This document shows, one piece after another, positions 24,888-34,106 of a stretch of 64,000 nucleotides of DNA (within the stretch, counting starts at the first letter, position 1; each line of letters opens with the position of its first letter). Source of the DNA: Lacrimispora xylanisolvens. Lineage in GTDB: Bacteria; Bacillota; Clostridia; Lachnospirales; Lachnospiraceae. The notes under the pieces were generated by a model. The model saw only the letters and a list, made by a program, of their open reading frames with translations, did not search any database and was not told the origin of the DNA. The position numbers were made by a program, and so were the translations under genes. The stretch covers positions 116,760-180,759 of the forward strand of contig NZ_PTJA01000014.1 of the NCBI RefSeq assembly GCF_002934545.1, given 5' to 3'.

Positions 24888-25340
24888 ATGGAAGTTAATA
24901 AAAAAGCCTATGAAGCTTATGTAAAGGAAGTAACTCCGGTAAATAAAAAACTTCCCAATATCATCAAAGCTTTTTTGGTAGGAGGAATTATCTGTACCAT
25001 AGGTCAGATTTGCACCACACTGATTATGAACCAGGGAGTGGAAAAGGATACTGCATCCGCCTGGACAACTTTGATTTTAATTGCGGCCAGCGTGATTCTT
25101 ACAGGATTAAATATCTATCCTAAAATAACCAAGTTTGGGGGTGCAGGAGCATTGGTGCCCATAACTGGCTTTGCAAACTCTGTGGTGGCGCCTGCGGTTG
25201 AATTTAAAGCAGAGGGACAGGTATTTGGAATCGGCTGTAAGATATTTACCATTGCCGGTCCGGTAATTCTTTACGGCATATTAAGTTCGTGGATACTGGG
25301 AGTGATCGCCTATGTCCTGAAAGCCTTCGGCATAGTGTAG
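24888..25340 (+). CDS. spoVAC: Stage V sporulation protein AC
   Basis: A 150-residue membrane protein with an N-terminal cytoplasmic stretch (YEAYVKEVTPVNKKLPNIIK), then several helices including AFLVGGIICTIGQI and GAGALVPITGFANSVVAPAVEFK. The last motif is shared with SpoVAE and lies in the mechanosensitive DPA channel core. The ATG at 24888 follows GGAGG by 5 bases; the ATG at 24876 precedes that ribosome site. SpoVAC is the channel subunit shown to be mechanosensitive in Bacillus. Confidence 0.95.
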   Translation: MEVNKKAYEAYVKEVTPVNKKLPNIIKAFLVGGIICTIGQICTTLIMNQGVEKDTASAWTTLILIAASVILTGLNIYPKITKFGGAGALVPITGFANSVVAPAVEFKAEGQVFGIGCKIFTIAGPVILYGILSSWILGVIAYVLKAFGIV

Positions 25341-25371
25341 ACCAGACTGAAAGAGAAATGGAGTGAGTAAA

Positions 25372-26388
25372 ATGCAGGTTGGAAAAGCAAGCATAAAATT
25401 TGAAGAGCCTCCGGTAATTGAAAGTATGGCTTCCATAGTCGGAAAAAAAGAGGGAGAAGGACCCCTTGGCAAGCTTTTTGATGTAGTGGAACAGGATGAT
25501 ATGTTTGGGGCAGATACGTGGGAGAAGGCGGAAAGTGCACTGCAAAAGCAGACCGCAGATCTGGCAATTGAAAAAGGAGATGTCCGGAAAAAGGACATCC
25601 GTTATTTGTTCGCCGGGGATTTACTGGGACAGCTGATTGCAACATCATTTGGTACAGTTGATCTGGAAATTCCTTTATTTGGTCTTTTTGGTGCCTGCTC
25701 CACCATGGGTGAGGCCTTAAATCTTGGCTCTATGACAGTGGCTGCAGGTTATGCGGATAAAGTAATGGCAATGGCGTCCAGCCATTTTGCAACAGCTGAA
25801 AAACAGTTTCGATTTCCGCTGGGTTACGGAAGTCAGCGCCCGTCTTCTTCTTCCTGGACAGTGACCGGCTGCGGAGCTGTTATTCTTACCAAACACAGAA
25901 AAGAAGGAATTGCGGCAATTACCGGTATTACCACCGGCCGTATGGTGGATATGGGAATCAAAGATTCCATGAATATGGGAGCAGCTATGGCACCTGCCGC
26001 ATTTCATACCATACAGCAGAACTTTGACGATTTTAATGTAGATGAAAATTATTATGATAAAATCATAACTGGAGATCTTGGCCAGGTCGGCCGTACCATT
26101 CTCCTGGATTTCATGAAAAATAAAGGGCATGATCTGGAGACCATCCATACAGACTGCGGGATTGAGATATTTGATCCTGATTCCCAGGATACCCATGCAG
26201 GAGGAAGCGGCTGTGGCTGTGCAGCGTCAACGCTCTGTTCTTATATATTACCAAAAATCAAGGACGGAACGTGGAAGCGGGTTCTTTTTGTACCAACTGG
26301 AGCACTGCTGTCCACAGTAAGCTTTAACGAAGGAGAAACCATTCCTGGCATTGCTCATGGAGTTATGATCGAGCATATAGACAACTAA
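25372..26388 (+). CDS. spoVAD: Stage V sporulation protein AD
   Basis: A 338-residue soluble thiolase-fold protein that binds dipicolinic acid. Visible family segments are FAGDLLGQLIATSFG (about 80-95), FGLFGACSTMGEALNLG and FPLGYGSQRPSSSSWTVTG. The C-terminal HAGGSGCGCAASTLCSYIL is also present. SpoVAD is the DPA-recognition subunit on the forespore membrane. The ATG at 25372 with GGAGTG upstream is preferred to a GTG three codons earlier. Confidence 0.96.
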   Translation: MQVGKASIKFEEPPVIESMASIVGKKEGEGPLGKLFDVVEQDDMFGADTWEKAESALQKQTADLAIEKGDVRKKDIRYLFAGDLLGQLIATSFGTVDLEIPLFGLFGACSTMGEALNLGSMTVAAGYADKVMAMASSHFATAEKQFRFPLGYGSQRPSSSSWTVTGCGAVILTKHRKEGIAAITGITTGRMVDMGIKDSMNMGAAMAPAAFHTIQQNFDDFNVDENYYDKIITGDLGQVGRTILLDFMKNKGHDLETIHTDCGIEIFDPDSQDTHAGGSGCGCAASTLCSYILPKIKDGTWKRVLFVPTGALLSTVSFNEGETIPGIAHGVMIEHIDN

Positions 26389-26406
26389 TCTGGAAAGGAG
26401 AACGCT

Positions 26407-26763
26407 ATGGAATTTGTAAAAGCATTTCTGGTAGGCGGAGCAATCTGTGCAGTGGTTCAGGTTGTGATGGACAATACCAAGTTGATGCCTGGGCGGATTA
26501 TGGTGCTTTTGGTAGTAATCGGAAGTATTCTTGGAGCCCTTGGAATCTATCAGCCCTTTAGTGACTGGGCAGGAGCAGGTGCAACGGTTCCTCTGCTGGG
26601 ATTTGGCAATTCTCTATGGAAAGGCGTCTTAAAGAGCATGGGAGAGGACGGTTTTCTGGGAGTGTTTAAAGGTGGATTTACTGCAAGCGCAGTGGGCATA
26701 TCCGGTGCTTTAATTTTTGGATATCTGGGATCCATTATATTCAAGCCGAAAATGAAAAGCTGA
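26407..26763 (+). CDS. spoVAE: Stage V sporulation protein AE
   Basis: A 118-residue membrane protein starting MEFVKAFLVGGAICAVVQV, with the SpoVAC/SpoVAE-type motif GAGATVPLLGFGNSLWKGV in the middle and four hydrophobic segments. AAAGGAG lies 7 bases before the ATG, and the gene follows spoVAD by 18 bases. It is the last gene of the run; a terminator follows. No spoVAF or spoVAEa is present here. Confidence 0.94.
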   Translation: MEFVKAFLVGGAICAVVQVVMDNTKLMPGRIMVLLVVIGSILGALGIYQPFSDWAGAGATVPLLGFGNSLWKGVLKSMGEDGFLGVFKGGFTASAVGISGALIFGYLGSIIFKPKMKS

Positions 26764-26778
26764 TTTTTATATAAGGAG

Positions 26779-26813
26779 AGGGCATCAGACCTGGTTTAAG
26801 GTTTGATGCCCTT
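26779..26813. terminator. Bidirectional terminator between spoVAE and the PBP gene
   Basis: AGGGCATCAGACCT (26779-26792) pairs with AGGTTTGATGCCCT (26799-26812) with one mismatch. The plus-strand exit is TCTTCATTTT. Confidence 0.75.
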
Positions 26814-26823
26814 CTTCATTTTA

Positions 26824-29475
26824 TCAATAATCTTCCCAGGGATAAATGGGTTTGTTTGCGCCGGGATTTTGTGGAATGTAGCCCGGTGCGTATTGCTGGG
26901 GCGATGTCTCATCCTCGTAAGGATAACTGCCTGGAGGTATGGTAATGGAATTTGCTGAATGAATGGTGCAATATCCAGGCATTGCGTATTTGGAATCATC
27001 TGTCTGACCGGTCTCGCCGTTTGGAAGAACCATAAATACGGCAGTTGTCCGTTCCGGACAATAAGGAGTGGGCAGCTGATGGGATACAGAACAAACAGTT
27101 GCTCTTACGTGATTGTTACATACGTCTGTAGGTACCGTTCCTTTTGCAAAGTATTCCGTATAAACAGCATTGCCTCTGGGATCTTCCGTGCAGACACCGG
27201 TCACTGCCAGTTTGCCGGATTTTCGGCAGATCTGAGCCGTTTCTACACTGTCAGGCATAGGGAAACCGGGATCTGGCTTACCTTCATGGATTCTGGTCAT
27301 GATCTTGCGCCAGATTGCCTTGTGGAAGGAGGCACCTCCGTTTTGCTTTGTCAGTTTCTGGTTATCGTCGCATCCAGCCCAGATACCGGCAGTATAGTAG
27401 GGGGTATAACCTACAAACCAGATATCGTTGTTGGCTGAGGTAGTACCACTTTTTCCTGCAGCGGACATTCCCGGTATTTTAGCAGCAGGGCTGGTGGAAC
27501 TGGGTCCTGAGCTGGAAAATTTCCGGCTGCTATCCATGGAAGCTGCCATCGCATCGGTTAAGAGAAATGCAGTGGAGTCTTTTAAAACACGATGGGTCTC
27601 AGGTGTATTATCAATTAATACCTTGCCGTCGTGATCCAGGATCTTGGTGAAAAAGACCGGTTTTGTATAGACTCCGCCATTGGCAATGGTGGCAAAAGCG
27701 CCGGTAAGCTCTAAGTTTGAAACTCCCTTGGTGATTCCTCCCAGTGCAAGAGCCGGATTGTAATCGGTGTCAGTCAGGGAAGTAATTCCAAAGTTTCTTG
27801 CATACTCCACACCCAGCTGGGGCTTCACTGTTTCAACCAGACATCGCACTGCCACAATGTTCATGGAATAAATGATACCGTCACGGATGCTTGAGTATCC
27901 CTGATATCCGGAGCTGTACCAGTTGGAAAATGTTTTATTGCCAATCGTATAAACAGAATCATAATAAACGGATCCCAGGGTGGCACCGCAGGTGTCCAGT
28001 GCCGGAGAGAATGCGGTGAGGATTTTAAAGGTAGAACCTGGCTGACGATAGGTGTTGCTGGCACGGTTTAATGTCAGGCTGGCCAGTTTTTGTCCCCGTC
28101 CTCCGTTAATTGCTTTTACTTCTCCTGTTTTCTGATCCATAATGACAAAGGATGCCTGAGGCTGCAGGGTTTTATGAAGGCTTTCTCCAATTATGGTATC
28201 TCCTTCTTTCAGCTGATAGCTTTTATAGCCCTGTATATCTGCCTCCGCCGCTTCTTCGTTATTGTATAAGCCATCATAGCCGTTGTCCCCCATCTCCTTG
28301 TGATAGCGCTTGACATTTTCTTCGGAGTAGTGGGTGGTTGTTCCATCCTTGTGAGTGACGGACAGCCGGTATTCGATGGAATAGCGTGCTGCAGTATAAT
28401 TTTCCGGATTATTGATTTCCTCATCTACAATGGTCTGGATACCAGGATCCTGGGTTGTGTAGATGGAGAGACCTCCGCTGTATAGCATATTATGAGCCTG
28501 AGTATCGGTATAGCCTAACTTTTCTTTCATGGAAGTAATCACTTCTTCCACCAGTTTGTCTGTAAAATAACTGTATGGAGAAGCAGTTTCCTTGGTTGCA
28601 GTGTCAACATTCTGGATTCGGGAATAGACGTCATCTGCAAGAGCCTGATCTTCCTCTTCCTTTGTAATATATCCCTGATCATGCATGTATTGAAGAATGA
28701 CTTTTTGCTTTTCTGCGTTATTCTTCTGACCGGAAATAGGGTTAAACTTAGAAGGGTTCTGGGTAATTCCTGCTAAAACTGCACATTCCGATAAAGTCAG
28801 TTCCGATACATTTTTGTTAAAATATCTCTTGGCAGCCACTTTGACGCCCAGGGTATTGTTGCCTAAGTTAATGGTGTTTAAGTAGTTGGTAATGATCTGC
28901 TCCTTTGACATAACACCGTCAAGTTTAATGGCCAGAAACCACTCCTGAAATTTTCGTTCCAGGCGTTCTCCAAAACTTTTTTCCATACCACCGCCAAACA
29001 CACTGTTTTTGATCAGCTGCTGTGTAATGGTGCTTCCGCCTCCGGCTGTGGAATCGCCGGTCAGTACGCCTCTTACCGCTCTCATAATGGAGCGCAGGTC
29101 GATTCCGTTATGTTCCCAGAATCTGGAATCTTCATAAGAAACAAAAGCATTGACCAGATTTTTAGGAAGTTCCTCGTAAGTGGCTTCCTCTCTGTTTGAA
29201 CCTGCGGTTACCAGGGTCTCAGTGACATTGCCTGCACTGTCGTAAACGGTAGTGGCATATTCGTTGGGGACAATGGTTGAGATGTCCACATCAGGAGCAT
29301 TGTCTATGATTCCTTTTACCATGCCTAATAAGACGCTTGCAGCCACAATGCTTCCAAACAGGCATAGAATAAACAGACTTTTTAAAAAGGCAAGAAAAAC
29401 CTTTGTAGTGTATTTCCTCGCTTTTGAATTGGCAGATTTGATCTTTCTCTCTGTCGATTGCTTGCCGTAATTCAT
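26824..29475 (-). CDS. Class A penicillin-binding protein (PBP1A family)
   Basis: An 883-residue bifunctional peptidoglycan synthase. It has a basic cytoplasmic tail and one membrane anchor (about 25-55). The GT51 glycosyltransferase domain has Glu115 in EDSRFWEHNGID and the GGGSTITQQLIKN motif (145-157). A linker with inserted residues 360-435 precedes the transpeptidase. The transpeptidase carries S481-T-F-K484, S537-M-N539 and K675-S-G-T678. A Pro/Tyr-rich extracellular tail ends the protein. It polymerises and cross-links cell-wall or cortex peptidoglycan. Ribosome site AAAGGAGG. It is monocistronic, divergent from yigZ. Confidence 0.95.
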   Translation of the reverse strand: MNYGKQSTERKIKSANSKARKYTTKVFLAFLKSLFILCLFGSIVAASVLLGMVKGIIDNAPDVDISTIVPNEYATTVYDSAGNVTETLVTAGSNREEATYEELPKNLVNAFVSYEDSRFWEHNGIDLRSIMRAVRGVLTGDSTAGGGSTITQQLIKNSVFGGGMEKSFGERLERKFQEWFLAIKLDGVMSKEQIITNYLNTINLGNNTLGVKVAAKRYFNKNVSELTLSECAVLAGITQNPSKFNPISGQKNNAEKQKVILQYMHDQGYITKEEEDQALADDVYSRIQNVDTATKETASPYSYFTDKLVEEVITSMKEKLGYTDTQAHNMLYSGGLSIYTTQDPGIQTIVDEEINNPENYTAARYSIEYRLSVTHKDGTTTHYSEENVKRYHKEMGDNGYDGLYNNEEAAEADIQGYKSYQLKEGDTIIGESLHKTLQPQASFVIMDQKTGEVKAINGGRGQKLASLTLNRASNTYRQPGSTFKILTAFSPALDTCGATLGSVYYDSVYTIGNKTFSNWYSSGYQGYSSIRDGIIYSMNIVAVRCLVETVKPQLGVEYARNFGITSLTDTDYNPALALGGITKGVSNLELTGAFATIANGGVYTKPVFFTKILDHDGKVLIDNTPETHRVLKDSTAFLLTDAMAASMDSSRKFSSSGPSSTSPAAKIPGMSAAGKSGTTSANNDIWFVGYTPYYTAGIWAGCDDNQKLTKQNGGASFHKAIWRKIMTRIHEGKPDPGFPMPDSVETAQICRKSGKLAVTGVCTEDPRGNAVYTEYFAKGTVPTDVCNNHVRATVCSVSHQLPTPYCPERTTAVFMVLPNGETGQTDDSKYAMPGYCTIHSANSITIPPGSYPYEDETSPQQYAPGYIPQNPGANKPIYPWEDY

Positions 29476-29497
29476 GGGAAACCTCCTTTACCGGTTC

Positions 29498-29526
29498 ATT
29501 ATACCAAAAATTGTCGTGCAATTCAA
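29498..29526 (-). promoter_or_regulatory. Promoter of the PBP gene
   Basis: On the minus strand TTGAAT (29521-29526), a 17-base spacer and a perfect TATAAT (29498-29503), 22 bases before the start codon. Confidence 0.75.
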
Positions 29527-29571
29527 CACTTACCATTTTCGGAAGAAATTTATCCATTTATACATGGAACC

Positions 29572-29600
29572 TTGATCCTGCACCTTATTTTGGATATAAT
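29572..29600 (+). promoter_or_regulatory. Promoter of yigZ
   Basis: TTGATC (29572-29577), a 17-base spacer and TATAAT (29595-29600), about 38 bases before the ATG. Confidence 0.7.
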
Positions 29601-29638
29601 GGGAAAGGATTGTTTATATAGAAGAAATGAGGATGCGT

Positions 29639-30301
29639 ATGAGAAAAGCCTATAAAATATTATACAAAGAAGGTACGGGAGAAATTATTGAGAAGAAATC
29701 CCGTTTTATAGCCAGTTTTCGGCCTGTTAAAACAGAGGAAGAGGCTCAGGCATTTATAGAGGAAATAAGAAAAAAATACTGGGATGCCAGCCACAATTGT
29801 TATGCCTGGATTTTGGGAGAGAATGGGGAAGGAAAGCGCTGCAGTGACGATGGAGAACCCAGTCAGACAGCCGGAAAGCCCATGCTTGACGTTCTGGAAG
29901 GGGAGGAAATCGTGAATCTCTGTGTGGTAGTCACCCGGTATTTCGGCGGGACCCTTCTTGGCACGGGAGGTCTTGTAAGAGCGTATTCCGGCGCGGTAAA
30001 GGAAGGCCTTAAGTCATGCACGGTACTTAATCTGGTACCGGCAAAAAAACTTATTATTGATACAGATTATAATGGAGTGGGAAAAATACAGTATCTCTTG
30101 GGCCAGTCAGATATTACGACGTTAAACAGCGAATATACGGATCGTGTCATGCTCACCGTGCTGGTGCCTGATGAGGAAGTTCTAAAGCTTCAGGCAGATA
30201 TTACCGAGGCTACAGGAGGGAAAGCAAATCTTGAGACAGGCGATTCTGTATTTTTTGGCATACACGAAAAAGAAGTCTTATTGTTTCCGGAAGGATCATA
30301 G
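29639..30301 (+). CDS. yigZ: YigZ / IMPACT family protein
   Basis: A 220-residue protein. The N-terminal UPF0029/IMPACT domain (about 1-115) contains KSRFIASFRPV, DASHNCYAWILG, DDGEPSQTAGKPMLDVL and VVVTRYFGGTLLGTGGLVRAY. A small ferredoxin-like C-terminal domain (DUF1949 position, about 130-205) follows. Bacterial members may bind nucleic acids or ribosomes; the function is not settled. The ATG at 29639 is chosen for its GAGG 6 bases upstream, over an ATG at 29627. Confidence 0.93.
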   Translation: MRKAYKILYKEGTGEIIEKKSRFIASFRPVKTEEEAQAFIEEIRKKYWDASHNCYAWILGENGEGKRCSDDGEPSQTAGKPMLDVLEGEEIVNLCVVVTRYFGGTLLGTGGLVRAYSGAVKEGLKSCTVLNLVPAKKLIIDTDYNGVGKIQYLLGQSDITTLNSEYTDRVMLTVLVPDEEVLKLQADITEATGGKANLETGDSVFFGIHEKEVLLFPEGS

Positions 30302-30324
30302 ATTTGCAGAAAATAAAAAAAATC

Positions 30325-30353
30325 TTGCAATATTATATTTCAGGTGTTATACT
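30325..30353 (+). promoter_or_regulatory. Promoter upstream of typA
   Basis: TTGCAA (30325-30330), exactly 17 bases, then TATACT (30348-30353). The predicted start near 30360 lies just before a terminator-like hairpin. Confidence 0.65.
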
Positions 30354-30376
30354 AATAAATCGTGATAATGTAGATG

Positions 30377-30408
30377 AAACTAAGGGCATAGCAGGTCCTT
30401 AGTTTTTT
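30377..30408 (+). terminator. Intrinsic-terminator hairpin in the typA leader
   Basis: AAACTAAGG (30377-30385) pairs perfectly with CCTTAGTTT (30397-30405) and continues into T residues to 30408. It can end the yigZ transcript, but it also lies between the typA promoter and the typA start, so it may work as an attenuator. Confidence 0.75.
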
Positions 30409-30466
30409 ATGATATGGGAGTGAATTACCTGTATTATGCTTGAATAACAGAAAGAAGAGTACATTT

Positions 30467-32308
30467 ATGAAGATGAAAAGAGAAGACGTCAGGAATGTGG
30501 CAATCATTGCCCACGTCGATCATGGTAAAACTACGCTTGTGGATGCCCTGTTAAAGCAGAGCGGTGTATTCCGTGAGAATCAGGAAGTGGTAGAGCGCGT
30601 TATGGATTCCAACGATATTGAAAGAGAGCGCGGAATCACCATCTTATCCAAGAATACGGCAGTTCATTTCAGAGATACAAAGATTAACATTATTGATACG
30701 CCTGGACATGCGGATTTCGGCGGAGAAGTAGAGCGTGTATTAAAGATGGTTAACGGAGTTATTCTGGTGGTAGACGCTTATGAAGGTGTTATGCCCCAGA
30801 CCAAGTTCGTATTAAGAAAAGCACTGGAATTAGGACTTTCTGTGGTAGCCTGTATCAATAAGATTGACAGACCGGAAGCAAGACCGGAAGAAGTAGAAGA
30901 AGAAGTGTTAGAGCTTCTTATGGATCTTGATGCAAGTGAAGAGCAGCTGGATTGTCCGTTCCTTTATGCTTCCGCAAAAGCTGGATTTGCAAAAAAAGAG
31001 CTGGGAGATGAAGGCGTTGACATGGCTCCTTTATTCCAGACAGTCATTGACCACATTCCTGCACCAGAAGGAGATCCGGAAGCTTCTACCCAGCTTTTAA
31101 TCAGTACCATTGATTATAATGAGTATGTGGGACGAATCGGAGTTGGTAAAGTAGATAACGGTAAAATCAGAGTTAACCAGGAATGCGTTATAGTCAATCA
31201 TCATGATCCTGACAAATTCCGCAAGGTTAAGGTTGGTAAGCTGTATGAATACGAGGGTCTTAATAAGGTAGAAGTACAGGAAGCAGGAATTGGTGCCATT
31301 GTAGCGATCTCAGGTATTGCAGATATCCATATCGGTGATACTCTCTGTTCTGTAGAAAACCCGGAAGCCATTCCGTTCCAGAAGATTTCTGAACCAACAA
31401 TCGCCATGAATTTCATGGTAAATGACAGCCCTCTCGCAGGACAGGAAGGTAAATTTATCACTTCCCGTCATTTAAGAGAACGTTTATTCCGCGAATTAAA
31501 TACAGATGTCAGCCTTCGTGTGGAGGAGACAGAATCTCCGGACTGCTTTAAGGTTTCCGGCAGAGGAGAACTTCATTTATCTGTACTGATTGAGAATATG
31601 AGACGGGAAGGCTTTGAATTTGCAGTAAGTAAAGCAGAAGTTTTGTATCATTATGACGAAAGAAACAGAAAACTGGAACCAATGGAAATCGCTTATATCG
31701 ATGTACCGGAAGAGTTTACCGGAGCTGTTATTCAGAAGCTTACAGGCCGTAAGGGTGAGCTTCAGGGCATGAGCCCGGCTAACGGCGGATATACAAGACT
31801 GGAATTTTCCATTCCATCCAGAGGATTAATCGGCTACCGTGGTGAATTTATGACAGACACCAAGGGTAACGGAATTATGAATACTACATTTGATGATTAT
31901 GCTCCGTTTAAGGGTGAATTGTCTTATAGAAAGTCCGGATCCTTAATCGCTTTTGAATCAGGCGAATCCATAACCTATGGTCTTTACAATGCCCAGGAGA
32001 GAGGAATCCTGTTTATTGGAGCTGGTGTGAAGGTATATTCCGGTATGGTAATCGGACAGAATCCCAAGGCGGAAGATATTGAAATTAATATCTGTAAGGC
32101 AAAGAAACTGACCAATACCCGTTCTTCCGGAGCAGATGACGCTTTGAAACTCAGCCCTCCAAAGGAGATGAGCTTAGAGCAGTCTCTTGACTTTATTGAT
32201 GTTGATGAGCTATTGGAGATCACCCCGGTCAGCCTTCGAATCAGAAAGAAAATTCTGGATCCAACCATCAGAAAACGTTCTTCTCAGAATAAAAAATCTT
32301 TAGTATAA
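30467..32308 (+). CDS. typA: Translational GTPase TypA/BipA
   Basis: A 613-residue ribosome-associated GTPase with G1 [15 protein letters not shown], the switch II region [15 protein letters not shown] and the NKID G4 motif. EF-G-like domains II, III and V and the BipA-specific C-terminal domain (from about 480, with [15 protein letters not shown]) follow. It assists 50S assembly and stress adaptation. The ATG at 30467 ([11 protein letters not shown]) is the family start; a TTG at 30440 extends the frame but has no ribosome site. Confidence 0.96.
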   Translation: MKMKREDVRNVAIIAHVDHGKTTLVDALLKQSGVFRENQEVVERVMDSNDIERERGITILSKNTAVHFRDTKINIIDTPGHADFGGEVERVLKMVNGVILVVDAYEGVMPQTKFVLRKALELGLSVVACINKIDRPEARPEEVEEEVLELLMDLDASEEQLDCPFLYASAKAGFAKKELGDEGVDMAPLFQTVIDHIPAPEGDPEASTQLLISTIDYNEYVGRIGVGKVDNGKIRVNQECVIVNHHDPDKFRKVKVGKLYEYEGLNKVEVQEAGIGAIVAISGIADIHIGDTLCSVENPEAIPFQKISEPTIAMNFMVNDSPLAGQEGKFITSRHLRERLFRELNTDVSLRVEETESPDCFKVSGRGELHLSVLIENMRREGFEFAVSKAEVLYHYDERNRKLEPMEIAYIDVPEEFTGAVIQKLTGRKGELQGMSPANGGYTRLEFSIPSRGLIGYRGEFMTDTKGNGIMNTTFDDYAPFKGELSYRKSGSLIAFESGESITYGLYNAQERGILFIGAGVKVYSGMVIGQNPKAEDIEINICKAKKLTNTRSSGADDALKLSPPKEMSLEQSLDFIDVDELLEITPVSLRIRKKILDPTIRKRSSQNKKSLV

Positions 32309-32321
32309 ATTGTTATAAACA

Positions 32322-32382
32322 GGAGAATACTGACGCAGATCGCCGAAATATCGCCGATCAGTCAGCATTCTCCGTTATTTTT
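32322..32382 (+). terminator. Terminator after typA
   Basis: GGAGAATACTGAC (32322-32334) pairs with GTCAGCATTCTCC (32361-32373) with one mismatch. An inner GATCG/CGATC stem is also present, and GTTATTTTTTG follows. Confidence 0.8.
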
Positions 32383-32510
32383 TGTGCATTCTGCCTCCTT
32401 CTGTCGATATTTTTGGTATGCTTTTTATCATTTTCATGTATTCTGCCACATAAATTTAATATTAGCTGTGAAGCATATTAGCAAATTAGTGAAAGAAGAG
32501 GAGAAATACT

Positions 32511-33137
32511 ATGTCAGAAAAAATGATTGAAAACAACAAAGTAAGCGTTATCGGAGAGATTGTCTCCGGCTTCACCTTCAGCCATGAGGTTTTTGGAGAA
32601 GGATTCTATATGGTGGACATTGCGGTAAACCGTCTCAGCGATCAGGCAGACGTGATTCCGCTGATGATCTCCGAACGTCTCATCGACGTGGAAGGAAATT
32701 ACGAAAGTTGTACCATAGAAGCGGTTGGTCAGTTCCGTTCCTATAATCGTCATGAAGGAACAAAGAACCGCCTCGTACTTTCCGTATTTGTCCGCGAGAT
32801 CCATTTTATGGAAGAGTTTACAGATTACACAAAAACCAATCAAATTTTTCTGGATGGATATATCTGCAAAGCACCCATTTACAGAAAAACCCCGTTAGGC
32901 AGGGAAATTGCAGATTTACTCCTTGCAGTTAACCGCCCTTATGGAAAGTCCGATTACATACCCTGTATTGCATGGGGAAGAAATGCAAGATATGCTTCTG
33001 GTTTTACAGTAGGCACCAGAGTTAAAGTCTGGGGAAGAGTTCAGAGCAGAGAGTATACCAAAAAGCTCACGGATACGGAATGTGAAAAGAGAGTGGCTTA
33101 CGAGGTATCGGTCAGCAAGCTGGAATGCTCCGAATAA
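32511..33137 (+). CDS. Single-stranded-DNA-binding-like protein with two OB folds
   Basis: A 208-residue protein. Its first half (about 9-105, NKVSVIGEIVSGFTFSHEVF with VIPLMISERL and a VGQFRSYN strand) and second half (about 107-205, NQIFLDGYICKAPIYRKTPL to VKVWGRVQSREY) each look like an SSB-type OB fold. The second copy has the standard SSB order. It is longer than canonical SSB and lacks the acidic C-terminal tip. It is therefore more likely an accessory SSB than the replicative one. AGAGGAG lies upstream of the ATG. Confidence 0.8.
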   Translation: MSEKMIENNKVSVIGEIVSGFTFSHEVFGEGFYMVDIAVNRLSDQADVIPLMISERLIDVEGNYESCTIEAVGQFRSYNRHEGTKNRLVLSVFVREIHFMEEFTDYTKTNQIFLDGYICKAPIYRKTPLGREIADLLLAVNRPYGKSDYIPCIAWGRNARYASGFTVGTRVKVWGRVQSREYTKKLTDTECEKRVAYEVSVSKLECSE

Positions 33138-33262
33138 AATATTATTAATATATTAAGGAAATAATAAGAAAACTTGAAAAAATATTAATTTTATGATACG
33201 ATAAGCAGGTTCTAACATAATAAGTAAATAATTGCTTTTTAGCTGTTATGAGGTGCTGAAAG

Positions 33263-33766
33263 ATGAATCGAGGTACGATACAGGTTATATGCGGGGAAGG
33301 AAAAGGTAAGACGTCTTCTGCACTCGGCATGGGAATCGAGGCTCTGACGAAGAACAGAACTGTCATCATGATCCAGTTTTTGAAAGGCTGTCAGGGACGT
33401 GGATCTCTGGAGATTATGAAAAGACTGGAACCGGAGATGAAGATCTTCCGGTTTGAAAAGTGCGATGGATTATTTGAGAATCTGTCCATGGAACGGCAGG
33501 AAGAGGAACGCATGAATATCCGCAATGGTCTTAATTTTGCCAGAAAAGTAGTCTCTACAGGAGAATGCGATATGCTGATCCTGGATGAAATTCTTGGACT
33601 TTTAGATCAGGGAATTGTAGAAGCGGGAGAACTCATAAAACTTCTTCAGTCTAAAGTGGATGAGATGGAGGTCGTATTAACCGGTAAGGTATTTTCAAAA
33701 GAGATAGAACCTTATGTAGACAGTATTCTGGAAATCAATCATGTTAAAGTTGACAATACAAAATAA
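33263..33766 (+). CDS. Cob(I)yrinic acid a,c-diamide adenosyltransferase (BtuR/CobO type)
   Basis: A 167-residue P-loop protein starting MNRGTIQVICGEGKGKTSSA, with the P-loop GEGKGKTSSALG at residues 11-22. The VIMIQFLKGCQGRGS segment and the acidic LILDEILGLLDQG motif are typical of the CobA/BtuR corrinoid adenosyltransferases. It converts cob(I)alamin or its precursors to adenosyl forms. Its length fits the short clostridial members. The stop lies inside the spacer of the downstream dapA promoter. No other cobalamin gene is adjacent. Confidence 0.88.
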   Translation: MNRGTIQVICGEGKGKTSSALGMGIEALTKNRTVIMIQFLKGCQGRGSLEIMKRLEPEMKIFRFEKCDGLFENLSMERQEEERMNIRNGLNFARKVVSTGECDMLILDEILGLLDQGIVEAGELIKLLQSKVDEMEVVLTGKVFSKEIEPYVDSILEINHVKVDNTK

Positions 33767-33778
33767 TAATGTTAGTAT
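33750..33778 (+). promoter_or_regulatory. Promoter of the lysine riboswitch-dapA transcript
   Basis: A perfect TTGACA (33750-33755), a 17-base spacer and TAGTAT (33773-33778), overlapping the end of the adenosyltransferase gene. The transcript would start near 33785, just before the riboswitch. Confidence 0.8.
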
Positions 33779-33792
33779 GGTAACATACATAA

Positions 33793-33961
33793 TAGAGTAG
33801 AGGTTGCGTTGCTTATCAGTATATTGTCCGATGTATCAGGTACAGAGGAGGACAGTGGAAAGGAAGAGACGCCGAAGAACGGTATGGCCTGAACATATCT
33901 GTTCTGGGCATATGGTTAAGAGCCATATGACTGTCATCCGTATGGATGGGGAGCTACTTAA
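33793..33961 (+). promoter_or_regulatory. Lysine riboswitch (L-box) controlling dapA
   Basis: The 340 bases without a gene before dapA hold the conserved L-box blocks in order. These are TAGAGGTTGCG (33798-33808), GGAAGAGACGCCGAAGAACGG around 33862-33882, the GGTTAAGAGCC arm, TGACTGTCATCC near 33929, and the closing GGGGAGCTACTT (33948-33959). The match to the known lysC leader consensus (AGAGGTGCG, GCGTCGCCGAAG, GGCTGTC, GGAGGGCTATCT) is strong. Lysine binding should favour the downstream terminator and switch off dapA-dapB. Confidence 0.9.
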
Positions 33962-33993
33962 AGAAAGATGAGATTACCAGATTCTGGACTTTA

Positions 33994-34024
33994 AGAGCTG
34001 ACCCTGTTGTCAGCTCTGTTTTTT
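33994..34024 (+). terminator. Riboswitch expression-platform terminator
   Basis: AGAGCTGAC (33994-34002) pairs perfectly with GTCAGCTCT (34009-34017) and is followed by GTTTTTTC. It lies 83 bases before the dapA ATG. Confidence 0.88.
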
Positions 34025-34106
34025 CGTTTTGACAGGAAGAACAGAGTGTCAAAGGGCCCTTAGAAGTTTACTATGTATAACGATAAAGAATCAGGAGGAT
34101 AAGACC

